37,157 bases of DNA from NCBI GenBank assembly GCA_024636475.1, contig JAGXHA010000060.1, positions 1-37,157 on the forward strand, in the 5' to 3' direction. The notes under the pieces are model-generated. The model searched no databases. It had not been told where the DNA came from and saw only the letters and a list, made by a program, of their open reading frames with translations. The stretch comes from Roseobacter sp. (lineage in GTDB: Bacteria; Pseudomonadota; Alphaproteobacteria; Rhodobacterales; Rhodobacteraceae). Each line of letters starts with the position of its first letter. The stretch's first letter is position 1. Positions 25,443-34,062 of the stretch are shown here, piece after piece. A program made the position numbers and the translations under genes.

Positions 25443-27380
25443 GCCGATGAGTTCTTCGGTGAAGAGCTGCGGTAGCGGATCTTTACCAAGGCGTGCACGG
25501 TAGACAGGCAAGCTTTCGGTGACCCGCATCACGTAATTCTGGGTTTCGCGAAACGGGATCATCTCAATCCAGTCTACCACGTCAATGTCACCCTCGCGCG
25601 GGTCACCATATGCATCCATCCAGCGCGGTGGGCGGGCAGGGCCAGCATTATAGGCCGCCGATACCATCACGACATTGCCATTAAACCGTCCGGCCATTTG
25701 TGACAGATATTCGGACCCCAAGCGCGCATTGTAATCGGGGTCGGCGGTCAGTCGATCCGTTGTGTGCAGGCTGCTAATTCCAAGGTCTCGTGCGACATCA
25801 TCGGCGGTGCCGGGCATCAACTGCATCAATCCGCGTGCGCCTACATGGCTTTGTACGACGGGATCAAATTCGCTTTCGCGCCGGGCGATGGCCAGCACCA
25901 TTTCGGGGGCCATGTTCAGGTCCAGTTTGATCGCGGGGTGAAGGGGGTAATAAGGTGCCGCAATCGTAATGCCGCGCTGCGCCACCCGCTTGCCGATCAT
26001 CACCGCAAGATGAGGCTGATCTATGTCAATCGCGGCCTGGCCCAGCAGGGCTGCATCATCTGAAATCAACTGCTCTGCAAGATGGGTCCAGAACCGCTCG
26101 GCCAGGCTTAATTCGCCCGAGGCTTGCAAAAGCATCCCGGCTTGAAACAGCGGCGCAGAGGCAAGCGGAGAGCTGCGCCAATCCTGTTTGGGCGCTTCGC
26201 CGGCCAACGTCTGGTCAAACGGCAAGTTCCCGCGTTCTGCGGCCAACAGCCCATAGAACGACGACTGGAACTCTGCCCCCTTGGAATATGCTTTTGCAGC
26301 ACCCGCAGCGTCACCCATCGCTTGCAAGGCGCGGCCCTGCCAATAGCCTGCGCGCCCTTGGCTGATCGGGGATTCCACCGCGCTGTCGTGTTTGCTGAAA
26401 TGGGTCAGCGCCAGTGCCGGATCTTTAAGGAAACGCATCGCGATATAGCCCGACAACCATTCAAGATCAGCGTAATGCGATCCTTCCACAAGGAAATGTT
26501 GCGATGCCATCCGGTAGGCGCGCGCAGGATCGCCGCTGCGCATCTCGTCGCGGGCAAGGGCGCGGCGGCGGTTGGCCCACGCATCTGGCTGGCCAAGGGC
26601 GGCAGCGCTGATGGATTGCGAGAGCAGCAGGTCTTTTGCACTGTCCTCGAACCCGTTGCGGATGCGCCATTCAAAGCGGTCTTTCTGCAATCCCGAATCG
26701 CCACCCTTGCTGGCTGGCAAAGCGTTGATCATCTTGTTCACGTCGCCTTGGCGGTTCTGGAGCGCGATGCGGGTTTCTGCCAGCGCCTTTTCGCCTGCAC
26801 TGACCAGATCATACATCTGTCGTGCATGGCTATGTTCGCCTTGCCACAGCATCGCGTCCAACCGTGCTGCGTGGTGGGGTTTCAGCAAGGTCTCGTGTGA
26901 AGCAAAAAACAGCGCTTGTGAGACCGCGTCCATTGGCATGGTGCGCCACGCCAGAACAAGCCGCGCCTGGGCCTCTCCGCCGCGGTCCGCCCGCATCAAG
27001 GCAGCCGTATAGCCCAGAACACCGCGCGGAGTTTGCGGTTCGCGGCCTTGGAAGAACGCCAATATCGCGGCATCGCCTGCGGTGATCACAGCGTCTTCGG
27101 ATTGCGCGCGCAGATAGTCCTCTCCGGGCCAATCGGGGCGTCGGTTCAGGAACGCCGTCACCTCGGCGTAGGTGCCCAGACCTGCGCGCAGGCGGTGCCA
27201 TTCGACGATGTCTTTGGCCACAGTGCCGTCCCGGCTGGCGATCAGCGCGGCATTTTCCCAATTGCCCGCTCTGACGGCATCCATCGCCCATCCCAGCGGC
27301 CGAGGGCGTTCGGCAAACGCGGGAGACGCAAGGGTCAAAACCAGTATCAGCGTCGCGAGGGCGCGTGTCATCACTTGCAT
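25407..27380 (-). CDS. slt: soluble lytic murein transglycosylase (Slt70 type)
   Basis: The 657-residue protein has a signal peptide ending at about ASPAFA (residue 23), a long alpha-superhelical region rich in repeat-like helices, and a C-terminal lysozyme-like SLT domain. Catalytic Glu502 lies in [11 protein letters not shown], followed by [16 protein letters not shown] and [15 protein letters not shown]. It cleaves the MurNAc-GlcNAc bond to leave 1,6-anhydro ends during wall turnover in the periplasm. An in-frame ATG at 27371 (MTRALA) is an equally good start. It is convergent with, and overlaps, the EamA gene. Confidence 0.93.
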   Translation of the reverse strand: MQVMTRALATLILVLTLASPAFAERPRPLGWAMDAVRAGNWENAALIASRDGTVAKDIVEWHRLRAGLGTYAEVTAFLNRRPDWPGEDYLRAQSEDAVITAGDAAILAFFQGREPQTPRGVLGYTAALMRADRGGEAQARLVLAWRTMPMDAVSQALFFASHETLLKPHHAARLDAMLWQGEHSHARQMYDLVSAGEKALAETRIALQNRQGDVNKMINALPASKGGDSGLQKDRFEWRIRNGFEDSAKDLLLSQSISAAALGQPDAWANRRRALARDEMRSGDPARAYRMASQHFLVEGSHYADLEWLSGYIAMRFLKDPALALTHFSKHDSAVESPISQGRAGYWQGRALQAMGDAAGAAKAYSKGAEFQSSFYGLLAAERGNLPFDQTLAGEAPKQDWRSSPLASAPLFQAGMLLQASGELSLAERFWTHLAEQLISDDAALLGQAAIDIDQPHLAVMIGKRVAQRGITIAAPYYPLHPAIKLDLNMAPEMVLAIARRESEFDPVVQSHVGARGLMQLMPGTADDVARDLGISSLHTTDRLTADPDYNARLGSEYLSQMAGRFNGNVVMVSAAYNAGPARPPRWMDAYGDPREGDIDVVDWIEMIPFRETQNYVMRVTESLPVYRARLGKDPLPQLFTEELIGSTLLPFAPKRE

Positions 27381-27500
27381 TTCCTACTGTTCAGGGGCTA
27401 CAGCCGTGCAACATACTGTAAGGTGCGCAGGGTTCAACTCACGATGCCGCCAGTCAGCAATAGGGCGCCTGCCCAGCAACGCAAGAAAAGGAGCGTGCTT

Positions 27501-28376
27501 ATGTTACAAGGTTCACTACCTGCACTCGTCACGCCGTTCACGAACGGCGGGCTGGATCTGGACACGCTCAAAAAGCTGGTTGAATGGCACATCGCCGAAG
27601 GGTCAAACGGGCTTGTGCCTGTTGGCACGACGGGTGAATCGCCCACACTGACCCACGCAGAGCATGAAACCGTCGTGGCCGAGGTCGTTAAGGCCGTTGC
27701 CGGGCGCATCCCTGTCGTTGCGGGTGCCGGATCAAACAACACGGTCGAAAGCATCCGCTTGGCCAGGCATGCCGAAAGCGTCGGAGCCGATGCGGCACTG
27801 GTCGTGACGCCTTATTACAACAAGCCGACCCAAGCCGGGCTGATTGCGCATTTCACCGCGATTCACGAAGCCTGCGGTCTGCCGATCATCATCTACAACA
27901 TCCCCGGCCGTTCCGTCGTGGATATGATGCCATCCACAATGGCTGATCTTGCCAAGCTGCCGCGCATCGTCGGTGTCAAGGATGCTACCGGTGATCTGGC
28001 GCGGGTCTGTGACCAGCGCATGCTGTGCGGGCCTGAGTTTATCCAGCTTTCGGGCGAAGACGCGACCGCACACGGGTTTAATGCCCAAGGTGGTGTTGGA
28101 TGTATCTCGGTCACTGCGAATGTGGCACCCAAGCTGTTGAGCCAGATGCAGGCGCATTGCCTTGCGGGTGACTATGCCGCCGCTTTGGCCATTCAGGACA
28201 AATTGATGCCGCTGCACAAAGCGATCTTTACCGAGCCGGGGTTGGTGGGTGTGAAATACGCAATGTCCGAGCTTGGCCTGTGTTCGCCCGAAGTACGCCT
28301 GCCGCTGGTGCCATTGACGGACAACACCAAAGCGTTGGTCAATGCGGGTCTGCGACATGCGGGTTTGACAAGCTAA
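27501..28376 (+). CDS. dapA: 4-hydroxy-tetrahydrodipicolinate synthase
   Basis: The start at 27501, behind AAGGAG, gives [13 protein letters not shown] and 291 residues, the normal family length; longer in-frame sequence upstream is not coding. The Schiff-base lysine is Lys160 in GVKDATGD. Thr43-Thr44 lie in GTTGES, Tyr106 in TPYYNKP and Tyr132 in IYNIPGR, completing the catalytic set. It condenses pyruvate with aspartate semialdehyde in lysine/diaminopimelate synthesis. The adjacent divergent slt gene also serves wall metabolism. Confidence 0.95.
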   Translation: MLQGSLPALVTPFTNGGLDLDTLKKLVEWHIAEGSNGLVPVGTTGESPTLTHAEHETVVAEVVKAVAGRIPVVAGAGSNNTVESIRLARHAESVGADAALVVTPYYNKPTQAGLIAHFTAIHEACGLPIIIYNIPGRSVVDMMPSTMADLAKLPRIVGVKDATGDLARVCDQRMLCGPEFIQLSGEDATAHGFNAQGGVGCISVTANVAPKLLSQMQAHCLAGDYAAALAIQDKLMPLHKAIFTEPGLVGVKYAMSELGLCSPEVRLPLVPLTDNTKALVNAGLRHAGLTS

Positions 28377-28403
28377 CCTATACTTGGCGTTTTATGCAGA
28401 CTG

Positions 28404-28436
28404 TTGGGCGCGTGGGGTATGACCCGATGCGCCCAA
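28404..28436. terminator. hairpin between converging dapA and soeC
   Basis: TTGGGCGC (28404-28411) pairs with GCGCCCAA (28429-28436), with an inner GGGT/ACCC stem. The plus strand continues ATTATCTTTTA, a modest U-tract suitable for dapA; the minus strand has none. The second arm touches the soeC stop codon. Confidence 0.55.
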
Positions 28437-28437
28437 A

Positions 28438-29310
28438 TTATCTTTTACCGTAGTACAGACCGACGACATGCTCTGCCTGTGCAAAAAACAGCCAGCGGGC
28501 AGTCAACACTCCTGCAACATGAACCAGCACCGCAAGCCCGCCTGCCACATGCGAGAAGGGCATCAGCAGCAGGGTCACAGGTAGCGCTGCCATCAAGACA
28601 ATCGCGATCAGGCGCAGCTTGAAAGAATGTTTGCGTCCAATCACGTAAACGAATTCGCGCAGCAGGTAATTGGTGCCGGTATGGGGTGGCTCGAATGCCC
28701 GGACCTGCCCGATGCCGCCAAGCTGGGTGGCGGTGGCAATCGTGGTTTCTGATGTGGCAAAGCGACCGTCTCCGACGATCCATGTCGCGAGTTGGATACC
28801 GCCTGCGAGGATGATCAACCACAGCGCCCATGTGACTTGGCCCGCCAAAAGCGCACCTCCCGCGATGGAGAGGGACAGGAAATTGAGCGGCGTCAGGGGC
28901 ATGTGCCAGCGCGGCACGGTCTTGAGTTGGGCGTAAATCATCGAGGTGGTGAAGACGGTACCAAGGGACAACAGCCCGCCGATCACACCAAGGACGCGCC
29001 AATGTTGGTCTGCAAAGACAGCGCCTGCGCCATAGATCGCCATGAGGATCAGGGCTGCGACGGCGCAGATCGCCTCGCGGCTGAGCCAACTGGTCTTCCA
29101 CTGGCTGAAAGCCTTGAGCGCGCGCTCGGGGTGGCCAAGGTGGAAGGTCGAGGCGATCAGCCCGCCGACCGCGAGCAGGTAGCCGATGGCAAAGAAGACA
29201 AAGGCGACCAAGCCCGTGGGCGATGGCCAGCCCAGCCCAAGCCAGAACAGCAGGCCAAAGCCCAGACCCGAGAACGTACTGAAGAAGATGACGGAAGGGG
29301 CGGGATGCAT
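28438..29310 (-). CDS. soeC: SoeC, membrane anchor of sulfite dehydrogenase (DmsC family)
   Basis: The 290-residue protein is a DmsC-type quinol-interacting anchor with about eight hydrophobic helices. It carries the family segment STFHLGHPERALKAFSQWKTSWLSRE near 55-80. It holds the SoeAB catalytic subunits on the cytoplasmic face of the inner membrane and passes electrons to quinone. Its ATG overlaps the soeB stop (TGATG). Specific assignment to sulfite rather than DMSO rests on the neighbouring xsc and the absence of a Tat signal on SoeA. Confidence 0.87.
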   Translation of the reverse strand: MHPAPSVIFFSTFSGLGFGLLFWLGLGWPSPTGLVAFVFFAIGYLLAVGGLIASTFHLGHPERALKAFSQWKTSWLSREAICAVAALILMAIYGAGAVFADQHWRVLGVIGGLLSLGTVFTTSMIYAQLKTVPRWHMPLTPLNFLSLSIAGGALLAGQVTWALWLIILAGGIQLATWIVGDGRFATSETTIATATQLGGIGQVRAFEPPHTGTNYLLREFVYVIGRKHSFKLRLIAIVLMAALPVTLLLMPFSHVAGGLAVLVHVAGVLTARWLFFAQAEHVVGLYYGKR

Positions 29311-30056
29311 CAGAGTTTATCCAAGGTACGATCAAGCCAGCCCAGAAAGCCTTTGGCCCCCTGATCGACGGGCGCAAGGAACGGGGCAAGGACATCAATT
29401 TCTGGCATCCGGTCTTTAGGGCGCGGTGGCAGGTATTTGTTCACCGGCTTGGTGCCTTGTTCAGGCATCAAATCGACTCCGCCGCGTTCTTTGACCAGTT
29501 GGCTGACGGCGCTGTCGGGATCGCCCAGATCGCCAAAATGTCGCGCGCCTGAGGGGCATGTGCGTACGCAGACCGGAATGCGGTCTTCTTCGGGCAGGTT
29601 GTCGTTATAGATGCGGTCCACGCAGAGGGTGCATTTCTTCATGACGCCTGCGGCTTGATCCATTTCGCGGGCACCATACGGGCAGGCCCATGCGCAAAGC
29701 CCGCAGCCGATGCAGTCGGATTCGTTGACCAGAACGATTCCGTCCTCAGTTCGTTTATAGCTTGCTCCGGTTGGGCAGACCGTGACGCAAGGGGCGTCTT
29801 CGCAATGCAGGCAGGATTTGGGGAAGTGGATCAGCTGGGCCGCACCCTCGGCCGGTTGGATCTCGTAGCTGTGGACGCGGTTGAGGAAGGTGCCGGACGG
29901 GTCCGCGCCATAGGCGTCCTGGTCCGAGAGTGGCGCACCGTAGTTTTCGGTGTTCCAGCCCTTGCAGGAAATCACGCAGGCATGACAGCCGACACAGGTA
30001 TCAAGGTCGATCACGAGGCCGAGTTTTTTCTGGGTGCTTTTGGGTAGTTCGGTCAT
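29310..30056 (-). CDS. soeB: SoeB, iron-sulfur subunit of sulfite dehydrogenase
   Basis: The 248-residue DmsB-like ferredoxin has ligands for four 4Fe-4S clusters: Cys21/24/27/31, Cys82/85/90/94, Cys115/118/121/125 and Cys142/145/163/167. It relays electrons from the molybdenum subunit SoeA to SoeC. Its start lies 76 bp beyond the soeA stop, a long gap for this operon, filled by a Rhodobacterales-type repeat. No clear Shine-Dalgarno sequence is seen before the ATG. Confidence 0.92.
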   Translation of the reverse strand: MTELPKSTQKKLGLVIDLDTCVGCHACVISCKGWNTENYGAPLSDQDAYGADPSGTFLNRVHSYEIQPAEGAAQLIHFPKSCLHCEDAPCVTVCPTGASYKRTEDGIVLVNESDCIGCGLCAWACPYGAREMDQAAGVMKKCTLCVDRIYNDNLPEEDRIPVCVRTCPSGARHFGDLGDPDSAVSQLVKERGGVDLMPEQGTKPVNKYLPPRPKDRMPEIDVLAPFLAPVDQGAKGFLGWLDRTLDKL

Positions 30057-30068
30057 GTGTGGTGCGCT

Positions 30069-30132
30069 TTGCTGCTGTCGGACTGGGGGCCAGCCCCCAT
30101 ACCCCCGGGATATTTATGAGCCAGAGAAGGGC
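30069..30132. repeat. dispersed Rhodobacterales extragenic element in the soeA-soeB spacer
   Basis: The plus strand reads TGGGGG-CCAG-CCCCCA (30084-30099), a 6-7-bp hairpin, then ACCCCCGGGATATTT and GAGCCAGAGAAGG. I recognise the 'GGGGGC..GCCCCC..CCCCCGGGATATTT..' pattern as a common intergenic repeat of Rhodobacter and roseobacter genomes. Here it sits inside an operon, where the hairpin could tune the SoeA:SoeB ratio by stabilising the upstream message or causing partial termination. That role is inference. Confidence 0.6.
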
Positions 30133-32961
30133 CTATTGGATTTTCCAGGCGAGGCTTTTGGGGGCTTTGGGGACGGGGGACTTTTGCTTTGGGATGACGG
30201 GTTTGGATTCTGTCGGCGGGGCAGCTTTGGAGAGTGTGACCTTGAGGTCGAACCACGCGGCCTGGCCTGTGATGGGGTCTGAATTGGACCAGCGCAGGCC
30301 ATCGCCTTTGGGCGGCAGGAGTTCATGGATCAAGTGGTTGAGCAGGAAACCCTTGGTCGCCTCGGGGGCCTGTTCATCTAGCGCCCAGGCTCCTTTGCGT
30401 TTGCCGATCGCGTTCCATGTCCAGACGGTGTTTTCGTTCAGTGCTGCCATTTCCAGCACGGGTACCGTGATTTCGCCATGTGGGGAGGTGACGCGGGCCC
30501 AGTCGCCATCTTTCAACCCGTTTTCGCGCATCAGTTTGGGGGGCACATAAAGCGGATTGTGGCCGTGAAGCTGGCGCAGCCATGCATTCTGGCCGCCCCA
30601 GCTATGGTACATAGCCATGGGGCGTTGGGTCAGGGCTGTGACCTTGAAGCCTTCGTTGCCCTGCTGGTCTGTCTCGTACCAGATTGGGAGCGGTGACATG
30701 GTGTGTTTTATCTTGTCGCGCAGGTGGTCAGGGGGCTGGTGTTCACCGTGGCCTTCGGCAGCCAGTTGGAAGCGGCGCATGGGTTCGACATAAAGCGAGA
30801 AGAGATAGGGTTGGGGCGCGTCAAAAAGGCCGGTTTGGACGGCCCAATCCTGGTAGGCGTTGTTCCAAGGTTTGTAGTATTGTGCGCCCTCGGGGATGTG
30901 ATGCGCGAAAAAGCCGCCGTTCTTGATGTAGCGGTCCAGCTGATCAGGGTTGGGTGCGCCGCGCCCCGTATTGGTGCCGCCCGCGCCGCGGAAGCCCGCC
31001 AACGGGCCGATACCGGGGCGGCGTTCGTGGTTTACGATATAGTCGGCGTAGTCGGTGTATTTCTGGCCGCCTGCATCGTTCACGAAACCGGGCAGGTCAA
31101 GCCGCGCGCCCAGATCGCAAAGCACTGATTGAAAGCCGCGCACGTCGCGGTCCGGTTCGACCACGGGCCAGCGAATTGCGTCGGCGGCGGCGTCCGCCTC
31201 GCAAATCGGGCGGTCCAGCAGGCTGATGCAGTCGTGGCGTTCCAGATAGGTCGTGTCGGGCAGGATAAGATCGGCAAAGGCCACCATTTCCGAACTGTAA
31301 GCGTCGGAATAGATGATACGCGGTATCACATAGTCACCGTTTGCGTCTTTGTCGGTCAGCATCTGCATCACACCACCGGTGTTCATCGATGAATTCCACG
31401 ACATATTCGCCATGTACATAAACAGCGTGTCGATCTTGTAGGGGTCGCCCGCGTGGGCGTTCGAGATCACCATATGCATCAGGCCATGGGCGCTCATGGG
31501 GTTTTCCCAGGTGAAGGCTTTGTCGATGCGGGCAGGGGTGCCATCCGGTTTTAACGCCAGATCGGCGGGGCCTTGGACGAAGCCAAGGTGGGGGCCGTCC
31601 AGCGGTTTTCCGGGGGTCACGCCGCAATGGGGCTTGGGATGCGCCGTCGCGGGTTTCGGGTAGGGCGGTTTGAAACGAAAGCCGCCGGGGACTTCGACCG
31701 TGCCAAGGATGATCTGCAGCGTGTGCAAGGCGCGGCAGGTTTGAAAGCCGTTGGCATGGGCCGAGATTCCGCGCATGGCGTGGAAGGACACGGGGCGACC
31801 TGTCATGGTCTTGTGGGTGTCGCCGCGAAAATCGGTCCATTCATGGTCCAGTTCGAACGCTTCGTCAAAGGCGACGCGCGCGATTTCGGCGGCGATAGCA
31901 CGGATGCGGGCGGCAGGAATACCGCAGCGGTCGGCAACAGCCTCGGGCGCGTAATCCTCGCTGAGGTATTTCTCGGCCATGTGGTGGAAGACGGGGCGGT
32001 GGGTGACGTCATTTACGGTGTGCGTTGCAGAAAGATCGGGGCGCACGCCGGGTGCGTCAAAGGCCGTGAGTTTTCCAGTCTTGCGGCAGATCACCAGTTG
32101 TTTTCCAGCCTCGTCACGCAGCAGCAAGCCGAATTCTGGGGAGGTCGCATCGCCATTGACCAGCACCGGCGCGTCGGTGAACCGCGCCAGATAATCGAGG
32201 TCCATGCGCCCGGCCTTCATCAGGCAATGCACCATCGACAGGATGAACAGCCCGTCCGTGCCGGGTGTGATACCAACCCAGTCATCTGCCACAGCGTTAT
32301 AGCCTGTGCGGATCGGGTTGACGCCAATGACCCGCGCACCGCGCGCTTTGATCTTGCCAATGCCCATTTTGATGGGGTTGCTATCGTGATCCTCGGCCAC
32401 ACCGAATAGCATGAACAGCTTGGTATGGTCCCAGTCGGGCTGGCCGAATTCCCAAAACGCGCCACCCATGGTGTAGATGCCAGCAGCGGCCATGTTGACG
32501 GAGCAAAACCCGCCGTGCGCCGCATAGTTGGGTGTACCAAAGTTTTGCGCCCAGAATGATGTAAAGCTTTGCGATTGATCACGGCCCGTGAAGAACGCCA
32601 GTTTTTCGGGAGCCGTGGCGCGGAGCGGTGCCAGCCAGTCGGTGGCGATTTGCAGTGCTTCGTCCCATTCGATTTCTTCGAACGCGCCCGACCCACGTTC
32701 GCCGACGCGCTTCAGCGGCTTGCGCAGCCGCGCGGGCGCGTTGTGCTGCATGATGCCAGCGCTGCCCTTTGCACAAAGTACGCCCTTGTTTACCGGATGG
32801 TCGCGGTTGCCCTCGATATAGGCGACCTTCATGTCGCCATCAGCGTTGGCCTTCATATGCACATTGATCCCGCAGCGGCAGGCGCACATATAGCATGTCG
32901 TTTTGCGAATTTCGTCCGACACCGGGGGGCTCAGGTCGAGAACGGGTTGCTTGTGTGTCAT
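30133..32961 (-). CDS. soeA: SoeA, molybdopterin catalytic subunit of sulfite dehydrogenase
   Basis: The 942-residue protein is a DMSO-reductase-family molybdoenzyme. An N-terminal 4Fe-4S site is made by Cys23, Cys26, Cys30 and Cys63, followed by the Mo-bisMGD-binding domains, with the dinucleotide-binding domain in the last 150 residues. There is no twin-arginine signal, so it stays cytoplasmic. This is the feature that marks SoeABC, which oxidises sulfite to sulfate inside the cell, from the periplasmic DmsABC/SorAB types. It follows ackA by 15 bp in the xsc-ackA-soeABC operon, which supplies the sulfite. A polysulfide- or thiosulfate-type reductase is a weaker alternative. Confidence 0.9.
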   Translation of the reverse strand: MTHKQPVLDLSPPVSDEIRKTTCYMCACRCGINVHMKANADGDMKVAYIEGNRDHPVNKGVLCAKGSAGIMQHNAPARLRKPLKRVGERGSGAFEEIEWDEALQIATDWLAPLRATAPEKLAFFTGRDQSQSFTSFWAQNFGTPNYAAHGGFCSVNMAAAGIYTMGGAFWEFGQPDWDHTKLFMLFGVAEDHDSNPIKMGIGKIKARGARVIGVNPIRTGYNAVADDWVGITPGTDGLFILSMVHCLMKAGRMDLDYLARFTDAPVLVNGDATSPEFGLLLRDEAGKQLVICRKTGKLTAFDAPGVRPDLSATHTVNDVTHRPVFHHMAEKYLSEDYAPEAVADRCGIPAARIRAIAAEIARVAFDEAFELDHEWTDFRGDTHKTMTGRPVSFHAMRGISAHANGFQTCRALHTLQIILGTVEVPGGFRFKPPYPKPATAHPKPHCGVTPGKPLDGPHLGFVQGPADLALKPDGTPARIDKAFTWENPMSAHGLMHMVISNAHAGDPYKIDTLFMYMANMSWNSSMNTGGVMQMLTDKDANGDYVIPRIIYSDAYSSEMVAFADLILPDTTYLERHDCISLLDRPICEADAAADAIRWPVVEPDRDVRGFQSVLCDLGARLDLPGFVNDAGGQKYTDYADYIVNHERRPGIGPLAGFRGAGGTNTGRGAPNPDQLDRYIKNGGFFAHHIPEGAQYYKPWNNAYQDWAVQTGLFDAPQPYLFSLYVEPMRRFQLAAEGHGEHQPPDHLRDKIKHTMSPLPIWYETDQQGNEGFKVTALTQRPMAMYHSWGGQNAWLRQLHGHNPLYVPPKLMRENGLKDGDWARVTSPHGEITVPVLEMAALNENTVWTWNAIGKRKGAWALDEQAPEATKGFLLNHLIHELLPPKGDGLRWSNSDPITGQAAWFDLKVTLSKAAPPTESKPVIPKQKSPVPKAPKSLAWKIQ

Positions 32962-32976
32962 CCTTGCTCTCTTTCC

Positions 32977-34059
32977 TCAGGCGTTCAGCAGGGCGCGGGC
33001 GTCACGCGCAATCTGAACTTCTTCCTGCGCCTTTACGGTGTAATGGGGAAAGTTTCCCATCCATGAGAGCTTGTCAAGAATGGTGTTCCGTATCATGGCC
33101 GAGTTCTCGCCGATACCGCCGGTGAAGGCAACGGCATCCAACCCGCCCATCGCAGCGATCATCGATCCTGCTTGGCGCGACGCCCAATAGCAGAAATGGT
33201 CGATTGCGATGCGCGCTTTGGGGCTGTCGCTATTCTCGAGCGTGCGCATGTCGGGGCTGAGGTTTGAGAGACCCAGCAGGCCAGCATGATTGTGAAGCAG
33301 CCTTTCAGTCTGGTCCGGGCCAAGTTGCCGGACAAGCCGTAGAACCGCGCCTGCATCGATTTCTCCGGCACGCGTGCCCATGGTGAGGCCGGACAGGGGC
33401 GAATAGCCCATCGTTGTGGCGACGCTTTGCCCGTCGAGTATGGCGCATAGTGAAGCACCATTGCCAAGGTGGCAAGCAAGCAACCGCTTGGGCAAGGTAC
33501 CGCTTTGCTGCGGCAACGCGCGCACGAGGGCGGCGTAGCTGATACCGTGAAAGCCGTAGCGTTGCAGGTCTGCAAGGCCGGGAATATCAGGCAGCGCATA
33601 GCGGCGCGCGATATCGGGTATTGTGGCGTGAAACGCCGTGTCGAAACTGGCGCATTGGGGCAGGTCGGGGGCAAGGGTTGCTACCGCGTCAATCGCCGCA
33701 AGATGATGCAGGTTGTGCAAAGGGGCCAGTGGGACGCAATCGGCAATGGCTTGGCGCACGTCGGGCGTGATGCGGGTTGTTGCGGTAAGGGTCGTTCCGC
33801 CGTGAACAACCCTGTGCGCCACGGCGCGCAGTGCTTTCAGGGTGACGCCCCGCTGGACCAGCGCATTAAAGATCGCGGCAAGAGCGGCGGCATTATCAGG
33901 CAGGTTTGCGTCTTGTCCGCAGGTGTCGACGCTAAGGTGGCCTGTACCGCCTATGCCAGTCGCTTCAATCCGCAAGACCTCGGTCAGATCATCGTCAAAC
34001 AGGGCCGTCTTGATCGAAGACGACCCCGCATTCATCACAAGGATATGGCTGCCCGACAC
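32977..34059 (-). CDS. ackA: acetate kinase
   Basis: About 360 residues; shorter than the usual roughly 400, but with all catalytic positions. Counting from a TTG at 34062, these are Asn11 in MNAGSSSIK, Arg84 in VAHRVVHGG, Asp141 in FDTAFH, His172 in RYGFHGISY, Arg231 in GTRAGEID, and Glu348/349 near the end. The GTG at 34059 is preferred here because acetate kinases start a few residues before the NAGSSS motif; neither start has a good Shine-Dalgarno sequence, and translation probably follows on from xsc, whose stop is adjacent. It would convert the acetyl phosphate made by Xsc to acetate with ATP gain. No pta gene is present in the cluster. Confidence 0.93.
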   Translation of the reverse strand: MSGSHILVMNAGSSSIKTALFDDDLTEVLRIEATGIGGTGHLSVDTCGQDANLPDNAAALAAIFNALVQRGVTLKALRAVAHRVVHGGTTLTATTRITPDVRQAIADCVPLAPLHNLHHLAAIDAVATLAPDLPQCASFDTAFHATIPDIARRYALPDIPGLADLQRYGFHGISYAALVRALPQQSGTLPKRLLACHLGNGASLCAILDGQSVATTMGYSPLSGLTMGTRAGEIDAGAVLRLVRQLGPDQTERLLHNHAGLLGLSNLSPDMRTLENSDSPKARIAIDHFCYWASRQAGSMIAAMGGLDAVAFTGGIGENSAMIRNTILDKLSWMGNFPHYTVKAQEEVQIARDARALLNA

Positions 34060-34062
34060 CAA

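Noticed and set aside
28438..32961. soeABC as a DMSO reductase (dmsABC)
   Set aside because: The catalytic subunit has no twin-arginine signal, and the operon begins with xsc and ackA, which produce sulfite, so a cytoplasmic sulfite dehydrogenase fits better.
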